A DNA stretch of 64,000 nt. Source: Charina bottae. Taxonomy: Eukaryota; Chordata; Lepidosauria; Squamata; Charinaidae. The notes under the pieces are model-generated. The model had not been told where the DNA came from, ran no database searches, and was given only the letters and a program-made list of their open reading frames with translations. The stretch covers positions 104,823,981 through 104,887,980 of the forward strand of contig JALMGJ010000002.1 in assembly GCA_023362775.1 (NCBI GenBank), written 5' to 3'. This document shows, piece after piece, positions 1 through 10,836 of the stretch (position 1 is the first letter of the stretch; every line of letters starts with the position of its first letter). Made by a program: the position numbers and the translations under genes.

Positions 1-2109
1 ATTGAAGAACGTAGAGAAAACCACTAGACCACTCAGGTATGACCTAAATCATATCCCTTATGAATATACAGTGGAGGTGAGGAATAGATTTAAAGGATTA
101 GATCTGGTAGACAGAGTGCCTGAAGAACTATGGATGGAGGTTCGTAACATTGTACAGGAGGCAGCAACTAAAACCATCCCAAAGAAAAAGAAATGCAAGA
201 AAGCAAAGTGGCTGACTGATGAGGCTTTACAAATAGCTGAGGAAAGAAGGGAAGCAAAAGGCAAGGGAGAAAGGGAAAGATATAAACAACTGAATGCAGA
301 TTTCCAGAGAATAGCAAGGAGAGATAAGAAGGCCTTCTTAAATGAACAATGCAAAGAAATCAAGGACATCAATAGAATGGGGAAGACTAGAGATCTCTTC
401 AAGAAAATTGGAGATATCAAGGGAACGTTTTGTGCAAAGATGGGCATGATAAAGGACAAAAAAGGCAGGGACCTAACAGAAGCAGAAGAGATTAAGAAGA
501 GGTGGCAAGAATACACAGAAGAACTATACAAGAAAGATCTTAATATCCCTGATAAATACGATGGTGTGGTCACTGAGCTTGAGCCGGACATCCTAGAGAG
601 TGAAGTCAAGTGGGCCTTAGGAAGCATTACTAACAACAAAGCTAGCGGAGAAGACAGTATCCCAGCTGAGCTATTTAAAATCCTAAAAGATGATGCTGTT
701 AAAGTGCTGCACTCAATATGCCAACAAATTTGGAAAACTCAACAGTGGCCACAGGATTGGAAAAGGTCAGTTTACGTTCCAATTCCAAAGAAAGGCAATG
801 CCAAAGAATGCTCAAACTACCGTACAATTGCGCTCATTTCACATGCTAGCAAGGTTATGCTCAAAATCCTACAAGCTAGGCTTCAGCAGTATGTGAACCG
901 AGAACTACCAGAAGTGCAAGCTGGGTTTCGAAGAGGCAGAGGAACTAGAGATCAGATTGCCAACATTCGCTGGATCATGGAAAAAGCAAGAGAGTTCCAG
1001 AAAAACATCTACTTCTGCTTCATTGACTACGCTAAAGCCTTTGATTGTGTGGATCACAACAAACTGTGGCAAAGTCTTAAAGAGATGGGAGTACCAGACC
1101 ACCTTACCTGTCTCCTGAGAAACCTGTATGTGGGTCAAGAAGCAACAGTTAGAACCGGACATGGAACAACCGACTGGTTCAAAATTGGGAAAGGAGTACG
1201 ACAAGGCTGTATATTATCACCCTGCTTATTTAACTTATATGCAGAGTACATCATGAGAAATGCTGGGCTGGATGAATCACAAGCCGGAGTTAAGATTGCA
1301 GGGAGAAATATCAACAACCTCAGATATGCAGACGATACCACCCTAATGGCAGAAAGTGAAGAGGAACTAAAGAGCCTCTTGATGAGGGTGAAAGAGGAGA
1401 GTGCAAAAGCTGGCTTGAAACTCAACATTAAAAAAACCCAGATCATGGCATCTGGTCCCATCACTTCCTGGCAAATAGAAGGGGAAGAAATGGAAGCAGT
1501 GACAGATTTTATTTTCTTGGGCTCCAAGATCACCGCAGACGGTGACTGCAGCCATGAAATTAAAAGACGCTTGCTCCTTGGGAGGAAAGCTATGGCAAAC
1601 CTAGACAGCATATTAAAAAGCAGAGACATCACCTTGCCGACAAAGGTCCGTATAGTTAAAGCTATGGTTTTTCCAGTAGTAATGTATGGCTGTGAGAGTT
1701 GGACCATAAGGAAGGCTGAGCGCCGAAGAATTGATGCTTTCGAGCTGTGGTGCTGGAGAAGACTCTTGAGAGTCCCTTGGACTGCAAGGAGGTCAAACCA
1801 GTCAATCCTAAAGGAAATCAACCCTGACTGCTCATTGGAAGGACAGATGCTGAAGCTGAAGCTCAAATACTTTGGCCACCTAATGCGAAGAGAGGACTCA
1901 CTGGAAAAGACCCTGATGCTGGGAAAGACTGAAGGCAAAAGGAGAAGGGGACGGCAGAGGATGAGATGGTTAGATAGCATCACCGATGTAATGAACATGA
2001 ATTTGAGTAAACTCCGAGAGACAGTGGAGGACAGGAAGGTCTGCCGTGCTATGGTCCATGAGGTCACGAAGAGTCGGACACGACTAAACGACTGAACAAC
2101 AACAACAAC
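1..2109 (+). mobile_element. BovB (RTE-clade) LINE, 3' portion, open at left edge
   Basis: Non-LTR retrotransposon whose reading frame is open from the first bases to 2095. It ends in the RTE-type tail: the stop codon lies inside the terminal motif and is followed at once by a short (AAC)n repeat, with essentially no 3' UTR. The 5' part, which should hold the apurinic endonuclease domain, lies outside the window. A second, short copy at 56041-56337 aligns to 1801-2097 without gaps and with about seven differences by eye, so the family was active recently. BovB is known for patchy distribution and horizontal transfer among squamates, ruminants and ticks. Confidence 0.95.
2..2095 (+). CDS. BovB ORF2 reverse transcriptase, 5' end outside window
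   Basis: About 697 uninterrupted codons of an RTE-clade reverse transcriptase, which copies LINE RNA into DNA at a nicked target. The frame is already open at the window edge, so the first codon here is not the true start. Visible RT motifs: GFRRGRGTRDQIANI just upstream of the palm; motif A FIDYAKAFD at residues 340-348 (catalytic Asp at 342); motif B RQGCILSPCLFNLY; motif C YADD at residues 442-445. The C-terminal region has the RTE block ELWCWRRLLRVPW and the basic GKRRRGRQRMRWLD stretch. There is no stop or frameshift. The conserved Trp of the terminal DRxxWR motif is Cys here (the copy at 56 kb keeps Trp), so full activity is uncertain. The element is unrelated to SLIT3 and sits in its intron. 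Confidence 0.95.
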   Translation: MKNVEKTTRPLRYDLNHIPYEYTVEVRNRFKGLDLVDRVPEELWMEVRNIVQEAATKTIPKKKKCKKAKWLTDEALQIAEERREAKGKGERERYKQLNADFQRIARRDKKAFLNEQCKEIKDINRMGKTRDLFKKIGDIKGTFCAKMGMIKDKKGRDLTEAEEIKKRWQEYTEELYKKDLNIPDKYDGVVTELEPDILESEVKWALGSITNNKASGEDSIPAELFKILKDDAVKVLHSICQQIWKTQQWPQDWKRSVYVPIPKKGNAKECSNYRTIALISHASKVMLKILQARLQQYVNRELPEVQAGFRRGRGTRDQIANIRWIMEKAREFQKNIYFCFIDYAKAFDCVDHNKLWQSLKEMGVPDHLTCLLRNLYVGQEATVRTGHGTTDWFKIGKGVRQGCILSPCLFNLYAEYIMRNAGLDESQAGVKIAGRNINNLRYADDTTLMAESEEELKSLLMRVKEESAKAGLKLNIKKTQIMASGPITSWQIEGEEMEAVTDFIFLGSKITADGDCSHEIKRRLLLGRKAMANLDSILKSRDITLPTKVRIVKAMVFPVVMYGCESWTIRKAERRRIDAFELWCWRRLLRVPWTARRSNQSILKEINPDCSLEGQMLKLKLKYFGHLMRREDSLEKTLMLGKTEGKRRRGRQRMRWLDSITDVMNMNLSKLRETVEDRKVCRAMVHEVTKSRTRLND

Positions 2110-2527
2110 ATTCATGAAGGGACATGGATTAGACAATTCTGTGACATGTGGATTCACATAGCAATACATAAATGGTTGTGGTTCCTTTAATATAGAATTA
2201 CAAGTGGATGACACCTGTCCCTTTTTGAACTTTCCTACCTTGGAATACTTCACCTTGCCTTCTTAAATGGTACATTCTACTTGAAAAAAAATGAAAGGAA
2301 AAACTCAATCCAAATATAATAAATACAAATTAAAATCCCAATATTTTTTCTCACTGAATAATAAATAAAATAATTTTATGCAGATGTTATAACCCATATA
2401 ACTGCTCTGATTAATTTTTCACCACAGAGCATAAAGTGGTTTGTCTCTAACTGTAGAGAAAACATGCATAATCTACTATATAGAAAAAAAGTAACATACT
2501 AATTTTCCACAGCTGCCCAAAATAACA

Positions 2528-2560
2528 TTTTTGCTGTTGTTGTTGTTGCTGCTGCTGTTG
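2528..2560. repeat. (TTG/CTG)n trinucleotide repeat
   Basis: Short run of TTG and CTG triplets. On the minus strand it gives a chance poly-Gln reading frame with no other coding support. Confidence 0.8.
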
Positions 2561-2720
2561 TGTGATTTTGGATCTACTTGTGTTCTGTTTCAAAATGAAC
2601 ATTATGAGATCTATTGTTAATGCATCAGGCATATTGAAGTACATTATATTCTTATTCCCTGCTGAATTCATTTGCAGTTTACAGTGATAAGCAGAATAAA
2701 AAAAGTCAGCACTGCCCACA

Positions 2721-2758
2721 TGACTGACTGACTGACTCTCTCTCTCTCACACACACAA
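2721..2758. repeat. Compound microsatellite (TGAC)n(TC)n(AC)n
   Basis: Three adjoining simple-repeat blocks: four TGAC units, then TC, then AC dinucleotides. Confidence 0.85.
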
Positions 2759-2857
2759 GCACACATATCATATGAATATTAGTAATATCTTATGTTAAAA
2801 CTGTGTGCCACAAGATTTTATATTAATTGGTGGTCTTTATGTCTAAAAATCCGTATT

Positions 2858-2945
2858 TAATTTTATTTATTTATTGCATTTTTCCACCGCCCATCTCGTA
2901 ATGACTGGGCAGTTTACAACAAATGAAAACAATAAAAATTAAATG
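2858..2945 (-). mobile_element. L2-like LINE 3' tail
   Basis: Read on the minus strand this gives the terminal motif of reptile L2-type LINEs: GTAAACTGCCCAG, then GATGGGCGG, then ATAAATAAATAAA. Only the last ~90 bp is recognisable. Confidence 0.55.
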
Positions 2946-5092
2946 TCAGTTAAAAAGATACATTAAAAATATAAATATACAATATAATAAAAGCTCTAAA
3001 ATATAAGACGTTAATGTTGGATGTATCTTGAATTGGGAAGCCTTGGAAGTATGCCAATCATGATAAGCTATGAAGTATTTTATTTCACTTATCAGAGTTG
3101 GGGAAAATTGAAGTATAAGGCTAGCCCAATCAATACAGAGAAAGTAGTTTGGGATATTATGATTCAGAGTTTTATGAAATCTCACCCAATTGCTATTTTT
3201 TTCATACTGTATTTTATCATTAAAAAGGGGAGAAAATGTAAATTTTTCCACCTCTGGCCCCAAAATGAAATATTTGCCCTTCAGTACCTCTCACGTTTTA
3301 GGTGTTTTAGATCATCTCACAGTCTTTTCCTCATGTTAAAATCTGTAAACCATTAATCAGGTTATGTAGTCTAGATTCCTGTTTGATTTGAAGTCTCCAA
3401 GAATGATGGTTCTGTGAGACCAATGTCCATGTGAAGTCCATCACAGTGGAGCAGCTAAGACTTCATGGCCACTCTGACAACCATGGTTCTCCCAATTTGT
3501 TACCATACCATTGCATGTAGCTGGTCAGTCTTTGGATGTTCTTTCCTGGGAAGGAGGACGTTAGTCTGATGGTTCAAGATTTTACCATTCCCTGGTAATG
3601 ATCAGACCATTTTTAAAGACGTATACTTGTAGTAACTATTCCTCACTGCAGATGTGGTGGCTCTCCGGAGGCTAATTATTTCCATTTGATTGCAGAGGGC
3701 TCTAGAGGATTTCATTGATAATGTGATAAGGACTTCTCTTGAAAAATACATGTTTTGAAGAACACATTTGAAAAAAATGGATATAAATAAATAATGCAAT
3801 AAAATCAACAGGCTACAAAGAAAAGTTAGGTATAACTCACAAAATATCTATCTGAAATATTTGAGCATATATAATAGTCTTTATTACAGGAAAATTGCAG
3901 TATTTCTGACCATTGTGGCAAGAGGGCAGTTTTTTCCTGAGCAAGATAGTATTTTACATTCTGAGTATAGCAAACTAAATCCATTCTGATTAAAGTGGAT
4001 AATAGCTGCTTATCCGGTCATAAATAGGGCCACTGAAGCCACCTTGTGTGCTTCAACCAAAGAGTGCATTTATTGATTGAGAAATATCTTATGTTTGGGG
4101 AGTTGATCATTATTCCCCAAAGTAATGAAGTGTTAAAAATGTTTTAAGAATTCTTTTCAGATTTCCTGTATTGTATTCAATTCTTACAAGTTTTTCCTTA
4201 GGACTGAAGGGGTATAATTGCTGATGTGTAAAAAAGGATCTTGCAACAAACAACATGAAAATTCTTAACTAACTTCACCAAGGGATAAATGTTTAATAAC
4301 TCTTGATCCTTATATTAATTCTGTTGAATACAAGCTGCCCTCAAGATAGTTCTTTGCAAACTAAAATCTTTTAAAGATCTGAGCTATGGATAATTTTTTT
4401 CCATTATTACTTGACAGGTTTTCCAAACTTCTCTCTGACAATTTCATAGATATTATGTTAGGATGGAATTAAATAGTAGGCTAGCAGAAAACTAGCAGTG
4501 TTAAAATTATATATTTGTGAACCAAATAAGAAAAATTATTTGAATCACAAAGATACACTATAAATATCATTGATTGTAAGAGATGAACATTAATGGGGTG
4601 TTGGCTAGCAAAGAATATACTTAAGTAGTAAACTGAAAAATTATAGTTCTGTGACTACAAAACAAGAGTAGCAGAGATTATAGAACATTCCCAAGAATGT
4701 TAATTTATATGCATACATTCTAATTATGTATTATATCACCAGAAATCTTTTCAAGCTATTCTTGAAAATAAATTCACACAGTTTGAATAGTTATTTCACA
4801 GATCTCTCCTACATACCTTTTTCTGCCTTATAACTGCTAATATGAAAACACTGAGCTCTACATAATACCTATAATTACTACTAATAATAGTGCTTAATGA
4901 TAGTAAATTGGATTAGTCATGGTGGTAGGCACTCTGTGACAGCCACTGTCAACCCTGGTTACAGGATATTTAAATCTCTAACCTGTAATTTATTTATTTA
5001 AAATCTTTGTATGCCATTTCCCATTAAAAAATCTCAAAGTAGTTGTAACAAAAAGGAGGAGGCATTGCTATTCATCATCAGTTTGGTAATTT

Positions 5093-5480
5093 TTAAATTT
5101 ATTTATTTATTTATTCGATTTATCACTGCCCAACTCCCTCAAAGGGACTCTGGACGGTTTACAATCCAACAGAAATTCTAATACAAATATAAAGTTAAAT
5201 AAACATTAAAATAAACAAATTAAAAATACAATAAATATAATAAAATCAAGATGGTAGTATCTTCTTTAAAACACTGGATAGGGCAATTCTAGAGCTATCC
5301 TAAGGTATTAGCCATCCCCAAGAGTTTATACTCTTCTTCCTGCCCCAGGCCTGTTGGCAGAGCCAAGTCTTGAGTTTTTTCTGGAAGTCCAGGAGCAAAG
5401 GGGACTGTCTTAACTCTGGGGGAAGAATATTCCACAGAGCAGGCGCTACTGCAGAGAAATTACTGCCGTTTAAAAACAAA
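5093..5480 (-). mobile_element. L2-like LINE 3' end, minus strand
   Basis: The left edge (about 5093-5165) is an L2-type tail on the minus strand: GTAAACCGTCCAGAGTCCC, then a GGGCAG block and ATAAATAAATAAAT. The adjoining 300 bp (GGCAGAGCCAAGTCTTGAG and neighbours) looks like the older body of the same or a related interspersed repeat. No reading frame survives. Confidence 0.5.
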
Positions 5481-6605
5481 ACCTCTTTCTACAAAATCCT
5501 GGGCCCATAACCCTTTGAACATCATTCAGTGGCCTGTTAGAGCCAGTGAATGGAGCAGAGCTTAACGCTGTGTAAACTCGTGCACAGAAAAAGGAATATT
5601 GTTTAAAAACACAGCCTGTGAGCACGTTACAGAGATTCAGGTTCTTATTCTTACACTTTTAGCCCACCCAAGCATAAAGAAACACATGCTTAGACATTGC
5701 AGGTACAAAAAGTAAGTACAAAAGAGTTCTTACATTTATTTTGTCCAGGTACAGCCATTTCAGTAGAAAAATTATGTTTCAGTTCTTCTTTCTGTTCCCT
5801 AAACTGTATACCTCTGGCCCTGTTTGCTGCCAGAAGCTGCGTGGAGAAAGGGGGCTTGAGGCCTAGGCATGGCCTCTCCATGGAGGAGCTCAGGCATGTG
5901 CATCCTACTCGATCGGTGGAAGAATCAGAGAGAGAGAGAGAAGAGAAAGTGGGAGGGGCAACAAGCAGCTTCCTCTAATAGCACAGAGTTTGCCTCCTAG
6001 AGCAATCATCCATATGCTAATGAGGCATGCTTGATTTGCCAGATTCCAACACTTTCAACTATATATTGCTTTTAATTGTTATATTTTATTGTAGCTTGGG
6101 TTTTCTCAAGCTGCCAAATGAGAGAATCAGTGTTAACAGAAATGGAAACATAGGTAAGGATAAATTGAATATAATTTTCTAAGTCCAATGTACACTTTTA
6201 GTTGCACACAAGGATTTTGGCTTAGCCTAAGATTGCCCAAATTTATCCTTGCTGCTTTTTATTTTTAGAAATACATTGTAGTGTCTCCCATTGAACATGA
6301 CAAACAAAGTATACAGTGATAACCTTTTTGTTTCCACCACTGATTCAAGTTTATCTCAAATTAAGTACTTAGACATCTAACTGTGAAATTTGGCTTGACC
6401 TAATTCTCATGAGGACTAAGGGAGGAACTGAACATCATTTACCCTTTAGCATAGTTGATTTTTCAGCCTGATGGTGGCCTTTCTATGTAAATATGTTGGC
6501 AAATGTTGGAAAATAGATCTCCTCAAACATTGCCTGATACTTCCAATAGTGTCTCCACATGAGTCTGAATTCTCTCAGTGCATCATTTGAATTCCTTATC
6601 ATAGG

Positions 6606-6809
6606 CCAGTTTGGTCTAGTGGTTAAGGCAACAGGCTAGAAACCAGGAGACTGATTTCTAGTCCCACCTTAGGCATGAAAGCCGGCTGGGTGACCTTGGG
6701 CCAGTCACTCTCTCTCAGCCCACCTCACCTCACAGGGTTGTTGTTGTGGGGAAATAGGAGGAGGAAAATGAGGTATGTTCGCCACTTTGAGTTATTTATA
6801 AAAATAATT

Positions 6810-6848
<39 letters not shown>

Positions 6849-6905
6849 TTTTCTATCCCGCCTTTATTATTTTTATTATAAAGGTGGGATAGAAAATTAA
6901 TTAAT
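6606..6905 (+). mobile_element. Sauria-type tRNA-derived SINE with foldback tail
   Basis: The head has an A-box-like TGGTCTAGTGGTTAAGGC and a degraded B box (TTCTAGTCCC). The squamate SINE body follows (GCTGGGTGACCTTGGGCCAG, CTCACAGGGTTG). The tail is irregular: a (TTTA)n run, then TTCTATCCCGCCTTTA at 6851-6866, then about 14 bp later its near-exact reverse complement ending in GGGATAGAA. The reverse arm matches the normal end of this SINE, so a second tail seems to lie in the opposite orientation. Confidence 0.85.
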
Positions 6906-8168
6906 TAATTTTAAAAAATACTTTTGCTCATCCTTCAACAATCCATTTGTCTATCCACTGAGGCAAAATATATACAAAATATAACCATATAGGCTTTTTA
7001 CCATGTGAGGACTGTTAATGATATGTGATGAAATGTCAGACACGAGAAAAGAAGAATCTCTTTGTATAGGTACTATGTTAATCTTTCTCTCATAGTTTCA
7101 GTTTATTAGTAGCCTTAAAATGATAAGTAGTCTCCATGATAATGGCTGAAATTTGTTTTCCTGTACTAAGGCTTTTAGGCAGTAATTCCAACTAATAGTA
7201 GGCTTGCTATTTTTAAACTGTTTGTTTGTCATGTTAGATCAGAAGTGTTGGTGAGGGCAAATGCCATAGCAATACAGTTTCTTTGTCCTTCAGATCACTT
7301 ATTTTTATCATTCATGTTAGGGAACTAATTATTAATTAATGATATTTTCAATTATCCCATTTTTCTGAAATGCAAAGATGAAGTAATATTCACATTAATA
7401 AATCAGTCATGAACATAATAATGTGCAGAAAGGCTGCTGATTATTTCTTTGCCATGTTTTGAAAAGGGTTTAACTGAAGAATATGTTTCTTGCAAAAGTT
7501 ATAGCAGGACATTTTTTTTAATGTTAAATGTTTTAATGTTGTGATGTAGTGCTGTCATGCATATTTGTGTGGTTCATAATATTTATACATAATTATTTTA
7601 ATTTTATACAGAGGCAATGATTCCATAAGGACATAGCATAATGTATTTAATATTGATATTGGAATGCAATAATGTTCACGCTCTTATCTTAAAGGAAACA
7701 TTTGTCTGCATGTAGTTTAAAGTTTGTTTTCAAATCCATGTTCCGCTACCATGAGTAGGCCAATGGGTGGAAACATCAGACAACACTTTTGTAATGGCAG
7801 AATCTAGACTGTGGTACTTCCTTTCTAGGTACATCAAAGTGGCTCCTACTTTGTTTGCTTTTAAGCAGACTATTAAAAGTTCCGTACTCTGCCTATGATT
7901 GAATATTTTAAATCACATTACATTCTGGGGGGGGGGTATTATGCTCATAATATTGTTGCATATGTTTACCTTGTAAGTCATTTTGGAAACATTTGTTGGG
8001 TTGCAAAGCAATTAATTAATAATCTGATAAATAAAAAGCAGTGCTAAAGATTTTAATAATTCCCTATTATGTATGCATTTTGTCTGAGACTAATCTCTTA
8101 GTTCAGTCTTACTTGATTTGGTTTCAAGATTGTATTTATTAAAAAAAAGCCCTTCTGTTTGTTTACAG

Positions 8169-8312
8169 GCTTCTTAATGCAAATAAGATCAACTGCCTGA
8201 GAGTAAACACATTTCAAGATCTGCATAATCTTAATTTGTTATCTCTCTACGATAATAAACTGCAGACTATCAGCAAAGGACTTTTTGTTCCTCTCCAGTC
8301 AATTCAAACTTT
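8169..8312 (+). CDS. SLIT3: SLIT3 exon: D2 leucine-rich repeats
   Basis: Internal coding exon of 144 bp (two LRR units of 72 bp), bounded by TTTACAG and GTGAGT. It starts with the last base of a codon and ends after two bases, the usual phase for Slit LRR exons. The product begins [15 protein letters not shown] and continues [17 protein letters not shown], two LxxLxLxxN repeats of the second LRR domain. Slit3 is a secreted axon- and cell-guidance ligand of Robo receptors, and D2 is the Robo-binding domain in the family. As I recall the paralogues, VNTF and ISKGLF match SLIT3 where SLIT2 has VDAF and IAKGTF. The split Leu codon is completed by the exon at 10673. Confidence 0.96.
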
Positions 8313-9032
8313 GTGAGTATCCAATAATATTGTATTCCCTCTTCCCCAGGCAATGCATCTTGCAAATGAAAGTCTTACCTGAGCCCTTGATCCTGTCCCA
8401 AACTGCTAACTTTGAGGCATAGTAGATTGGTATATTAGAGGCAGAAACCAAACACATCAATAATTTAATTCCACAAAAGAAGGAATTGACTTATAGGAGT
8501 CAGATCAATAAAGAACTAGACAAATGACATAACAGAAAGTGGATAAGACAGCGAAATAAAGAGAATAATGGCAGAATTTCTGGCGTTATTTCAAAATCTG
8601 TGTTTCGTTCTATGTTCTTTATTTAATTCAAAAACAAAGAGATCATGTTCTATTCCACTTATATTTCTGGTTTAAGATAATCAGAGAACCTGAGAACAGA
8701 TTTATAGATTTATGTTTTGGCAAGTGCCAAAAAGTACAATCTAATAAAAATGTCCCATTGCTATTCTTTCCAACCCAATGGAATGTTGAAAAGAAACTAT
8801 GCTATGGAAGAGGCAACTGGGCAGCAACTGAGAATGCTGCTGACTATCCATTCTTGAACACCTCTCCTTCCCCCCAACCTGGTCACATAACCCAGAGCAA
8901 ACCTGATCTGCCCTGGGTTTCCCAGTGCACACATATTACAAGCCACACAGATGCCACACTTTACTTTGTTACACAAAATAAGATACAGATACCTCCTATG
9001 GCTGTTGCCGGTAAAGGAATGGAAGGAATTCA

Positions 9033-9064
<32 letters not shown>

Positions 9065-9244
9065 GTTAGGCAAAGTAACATTTATCAGTCTTTCCATTAC
9101 ATCAATAAATAACAAATTCATAAGTAGACAGTCAGCATGTAATCAATCCAATCTGGGGCAACAGTGTCTTTCCACTCTAAACAAATAACTTGGTTTGTTA
9201 TATCCCATCCATAGTAAATCCATAGTTCTCCATATAGTGTTATA

Positions 9245-9394
9245 TGCAATAGAAGAGAATAAATGTAGCTCAGGGTTGAACTGTGGAGTCCTTGGTGTGG
9301 GCACTCCTTTCTAGCATTGAAGATATTACCTTGTCAGGTAACAAAACGTCTGCAGGAAAGCAACCAAGCTCAGAGAATACCAAGGACTCCACAG
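9245..9394. mobile_element. Inverted-repeat element with hammerhead-like core (probable Penelope-like relic)
   Basis: Arms CTGTGGAGTCCTTGGTG (from 9281) and CCAAGGACTCCACAG (ending 9394) are reverse complements and flank a hairpin-rich centre. The outer left flank (GTAGCTCAGGGTTGAAC on +) recurs in reverse-complement form right of the related element at 52489-52728, so the two loci belong to one family. Assignment to Penelope-like retroelements is inferred from the hammerhead motif and the inverted layout. No reverse transcriptase is present. Confidence 0.55.
9308..9360 (+). ncRNA. Hammerhead-ribozyme-like relic
   Basis: In order: a stem I strand TTTCTAGCA; TTGAAGA at 9317-9323 (consensus CUGANGA); a 6-bp hairpin TTACCT-TGTC-AGGTAA; AAAA (consensus GAAA); C; GTC at 9348-9350; and the second stem I strand TGCAGGAAA. 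The two stem I strands pair over 3 bp, a mismatch, then 5 bp including one wobble. The AAAA for GAAA change fits CpG decay, so this copy should be inactive. Confidence 0.45.
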
Positions 9395-10111
9395 TGATAT
9401 ATTCCCCATATTTGGTCTATAATTCAAAATCATTTTCACATCTTTAAACCATATATTCCCAGATTTGTGGTTATTAAACTAAACTAAAGCAGAATAATAG
9501 TGGGGCAAACTCATACCTGTAGAGTAGCATAGGTATGACTTTGGAGAAGTTATGTGGTGACCATTAGTGAAACATAAGCATAGCCTTGAAAAACAAGAAA
9601 GCATGAGAAAGAACTAAAGACTGTCCCACCTTAACTCTCTTTGGTATAAAAGAAAGAGAAAGGGAAATGCTGCCAGGCTTTCAAAATTCTGTTGTTATAG
9701 ATAAAGTAGATTTCGACTATTTTTTGTGATGTCTGTTTCCTGACCAAGTCTGCCTCAAAGGGCAGACAATACCATATGTGTAAATGCCGCCTCCATTAAT
9801 GTACATTTTCAGTGTAATAAAGTTGTCAGTCAAACATTTTAAAAATCTCTGAGAAGTCCAATAATCTTCCATTAAATTAGTCTCCTTTTAAGCTTATAGG
9901 AAACATTGTATTCTTTAAGATGTTTAACGTTAATTATTAATTTTTCAGTATTAGCTCTTCTAATGCTTCCAAAGTTCCTGCAAATAACTAACATCCATCT
10001 TAACAATAGTCTTGTCTATATAAAAATACTGTAGATTTAGAATTGCCACAAACACATTTCCGTGCTGATAAATAAATCAGAAATTTTGAAATTTTGTCTG
10101 GACCAAACAGT

Positions 10112-10112
<1 letters not shown>

Positions 10113-10164
<52 letters not shown>
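10113..10164. repeat. (TAA)n microsatellite
   Basis: About 17 uninterrupted TAA/AAT triplets. Confidence 0.95.
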
Positions 10165-10165
<1 letters not shown>

Positions 10166-10672
10166 TACCAGAATATACTGAGTTGTTGAAGTTTTAGATA
10201 ATCAAAAAATGAGATACACTAGAATTTAATTTCTCTGTTGATAGAAACCTTTGATTCTTCTATGTAGTTCCCTACTGGTCTGAGGTATATTAGTTTACAA
10301 TGCGATCTCTAGAGAGCCTTAATTTTGTGGCAAAAATAGTTTAAATCTGTTACTTCTAAAAATATTAATTGACTGCAATGTATCATGACCAGTTTTTGTA
10401 GACAGAAGGTCTACGCCCTTTAAAAACAGACTTTGTTATATTAATTTGTGTTTCCTTCTTGAGAAGGCTCGCTGCTGACTTAACAAGCTAAAACAATAAG
10501 ATTGGCTCATGGAATATCTTCCATTCAAGTCTAGCTCCATCCAGCTTCTGCCAGACCCAGTGTATTGGAAGCTGATTCAATTACTCTGCTCTTCAGTTTT
10601 GTATTTGTAAAAACAATGATGGAGTACAGTGTCACAGGTCATTTCTGGTTAAACATCCCATCCCTCTTGCAG

Positions 10673-10836
10673 GCATTTAGCTCAAAATCCATTTGTGTGC
10701 GACTGCCATTTGAAGTGGCTGGCTGATTACCTGCAGGATAATCCAATAGAAACCAGCGGAGCTCGATGCAGCAGTCCGCGTCGTCTTGCCAACAAACGAA
10801 TCAGCCAGATCAAGAGCAAGAAGTTCCGTTGCTCAG
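10673..10836 (+). CDS. SLIT3: SLIT3 exon: D2 LRR C-terminal cap
   Basis: A 164-bp exon bounded by CTTGCAG and GTAATT. It completes the split Leu codon and reads [20 protein letters not shown], then [18 protein letters not shown] and FRCSG. This is the cysteine-rich LRR C-cap of D2: the CDC pair, the Cys of ARCSSP and the Cys of FRCS supply the four disulphide cysteines. QDNPIE, SSPRR and KRIS are the SLIT3-type choices as I recall the paralogues. It ends with the first base of a Gly codon that the exon at 23636 completes. Confidence 0.97.

Larger units (their letters stand above)
1..8168 (+). other. SLIT3: SLIT3 intron (partial, upstream of first exon in window)
   Basis: Intronic sequence ending in a TTTACAG acceptor at 8162-8168. 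Contents: the BovB LINE (1-2109), microsatellites near 2.5 and 2.7 kb, L2-like 3' tails at 2858-2945 and 5093-5480, and a Sauria SINE at 6606-6905. A short TTTATTTATT-type tail near 4990-5050 also looks like a minus-strand LINE tail. I recognise nothing in 2961-4980, 5490-6600 or 6910-8160. Confidence 0.85.
8313..10672 (+). other. SLIT3: SLIT3 intron
   Basis: A 2,360-bp intron from GTGAGT to CTTGCAG. It holds an (AC)n run near 9040-9063, the hammerhead-bearing inverted repeat (9245-9394) and a (TAA)n microsatellite (10113-10164). Nothing else is recognised. Confidence 0.9.

Noticed and set aside
1135..2253. 372-codon minus-strand open frame
   Set aside because: It is antisense to the BovB reading frame, which has clear RT motifs on the + strand.
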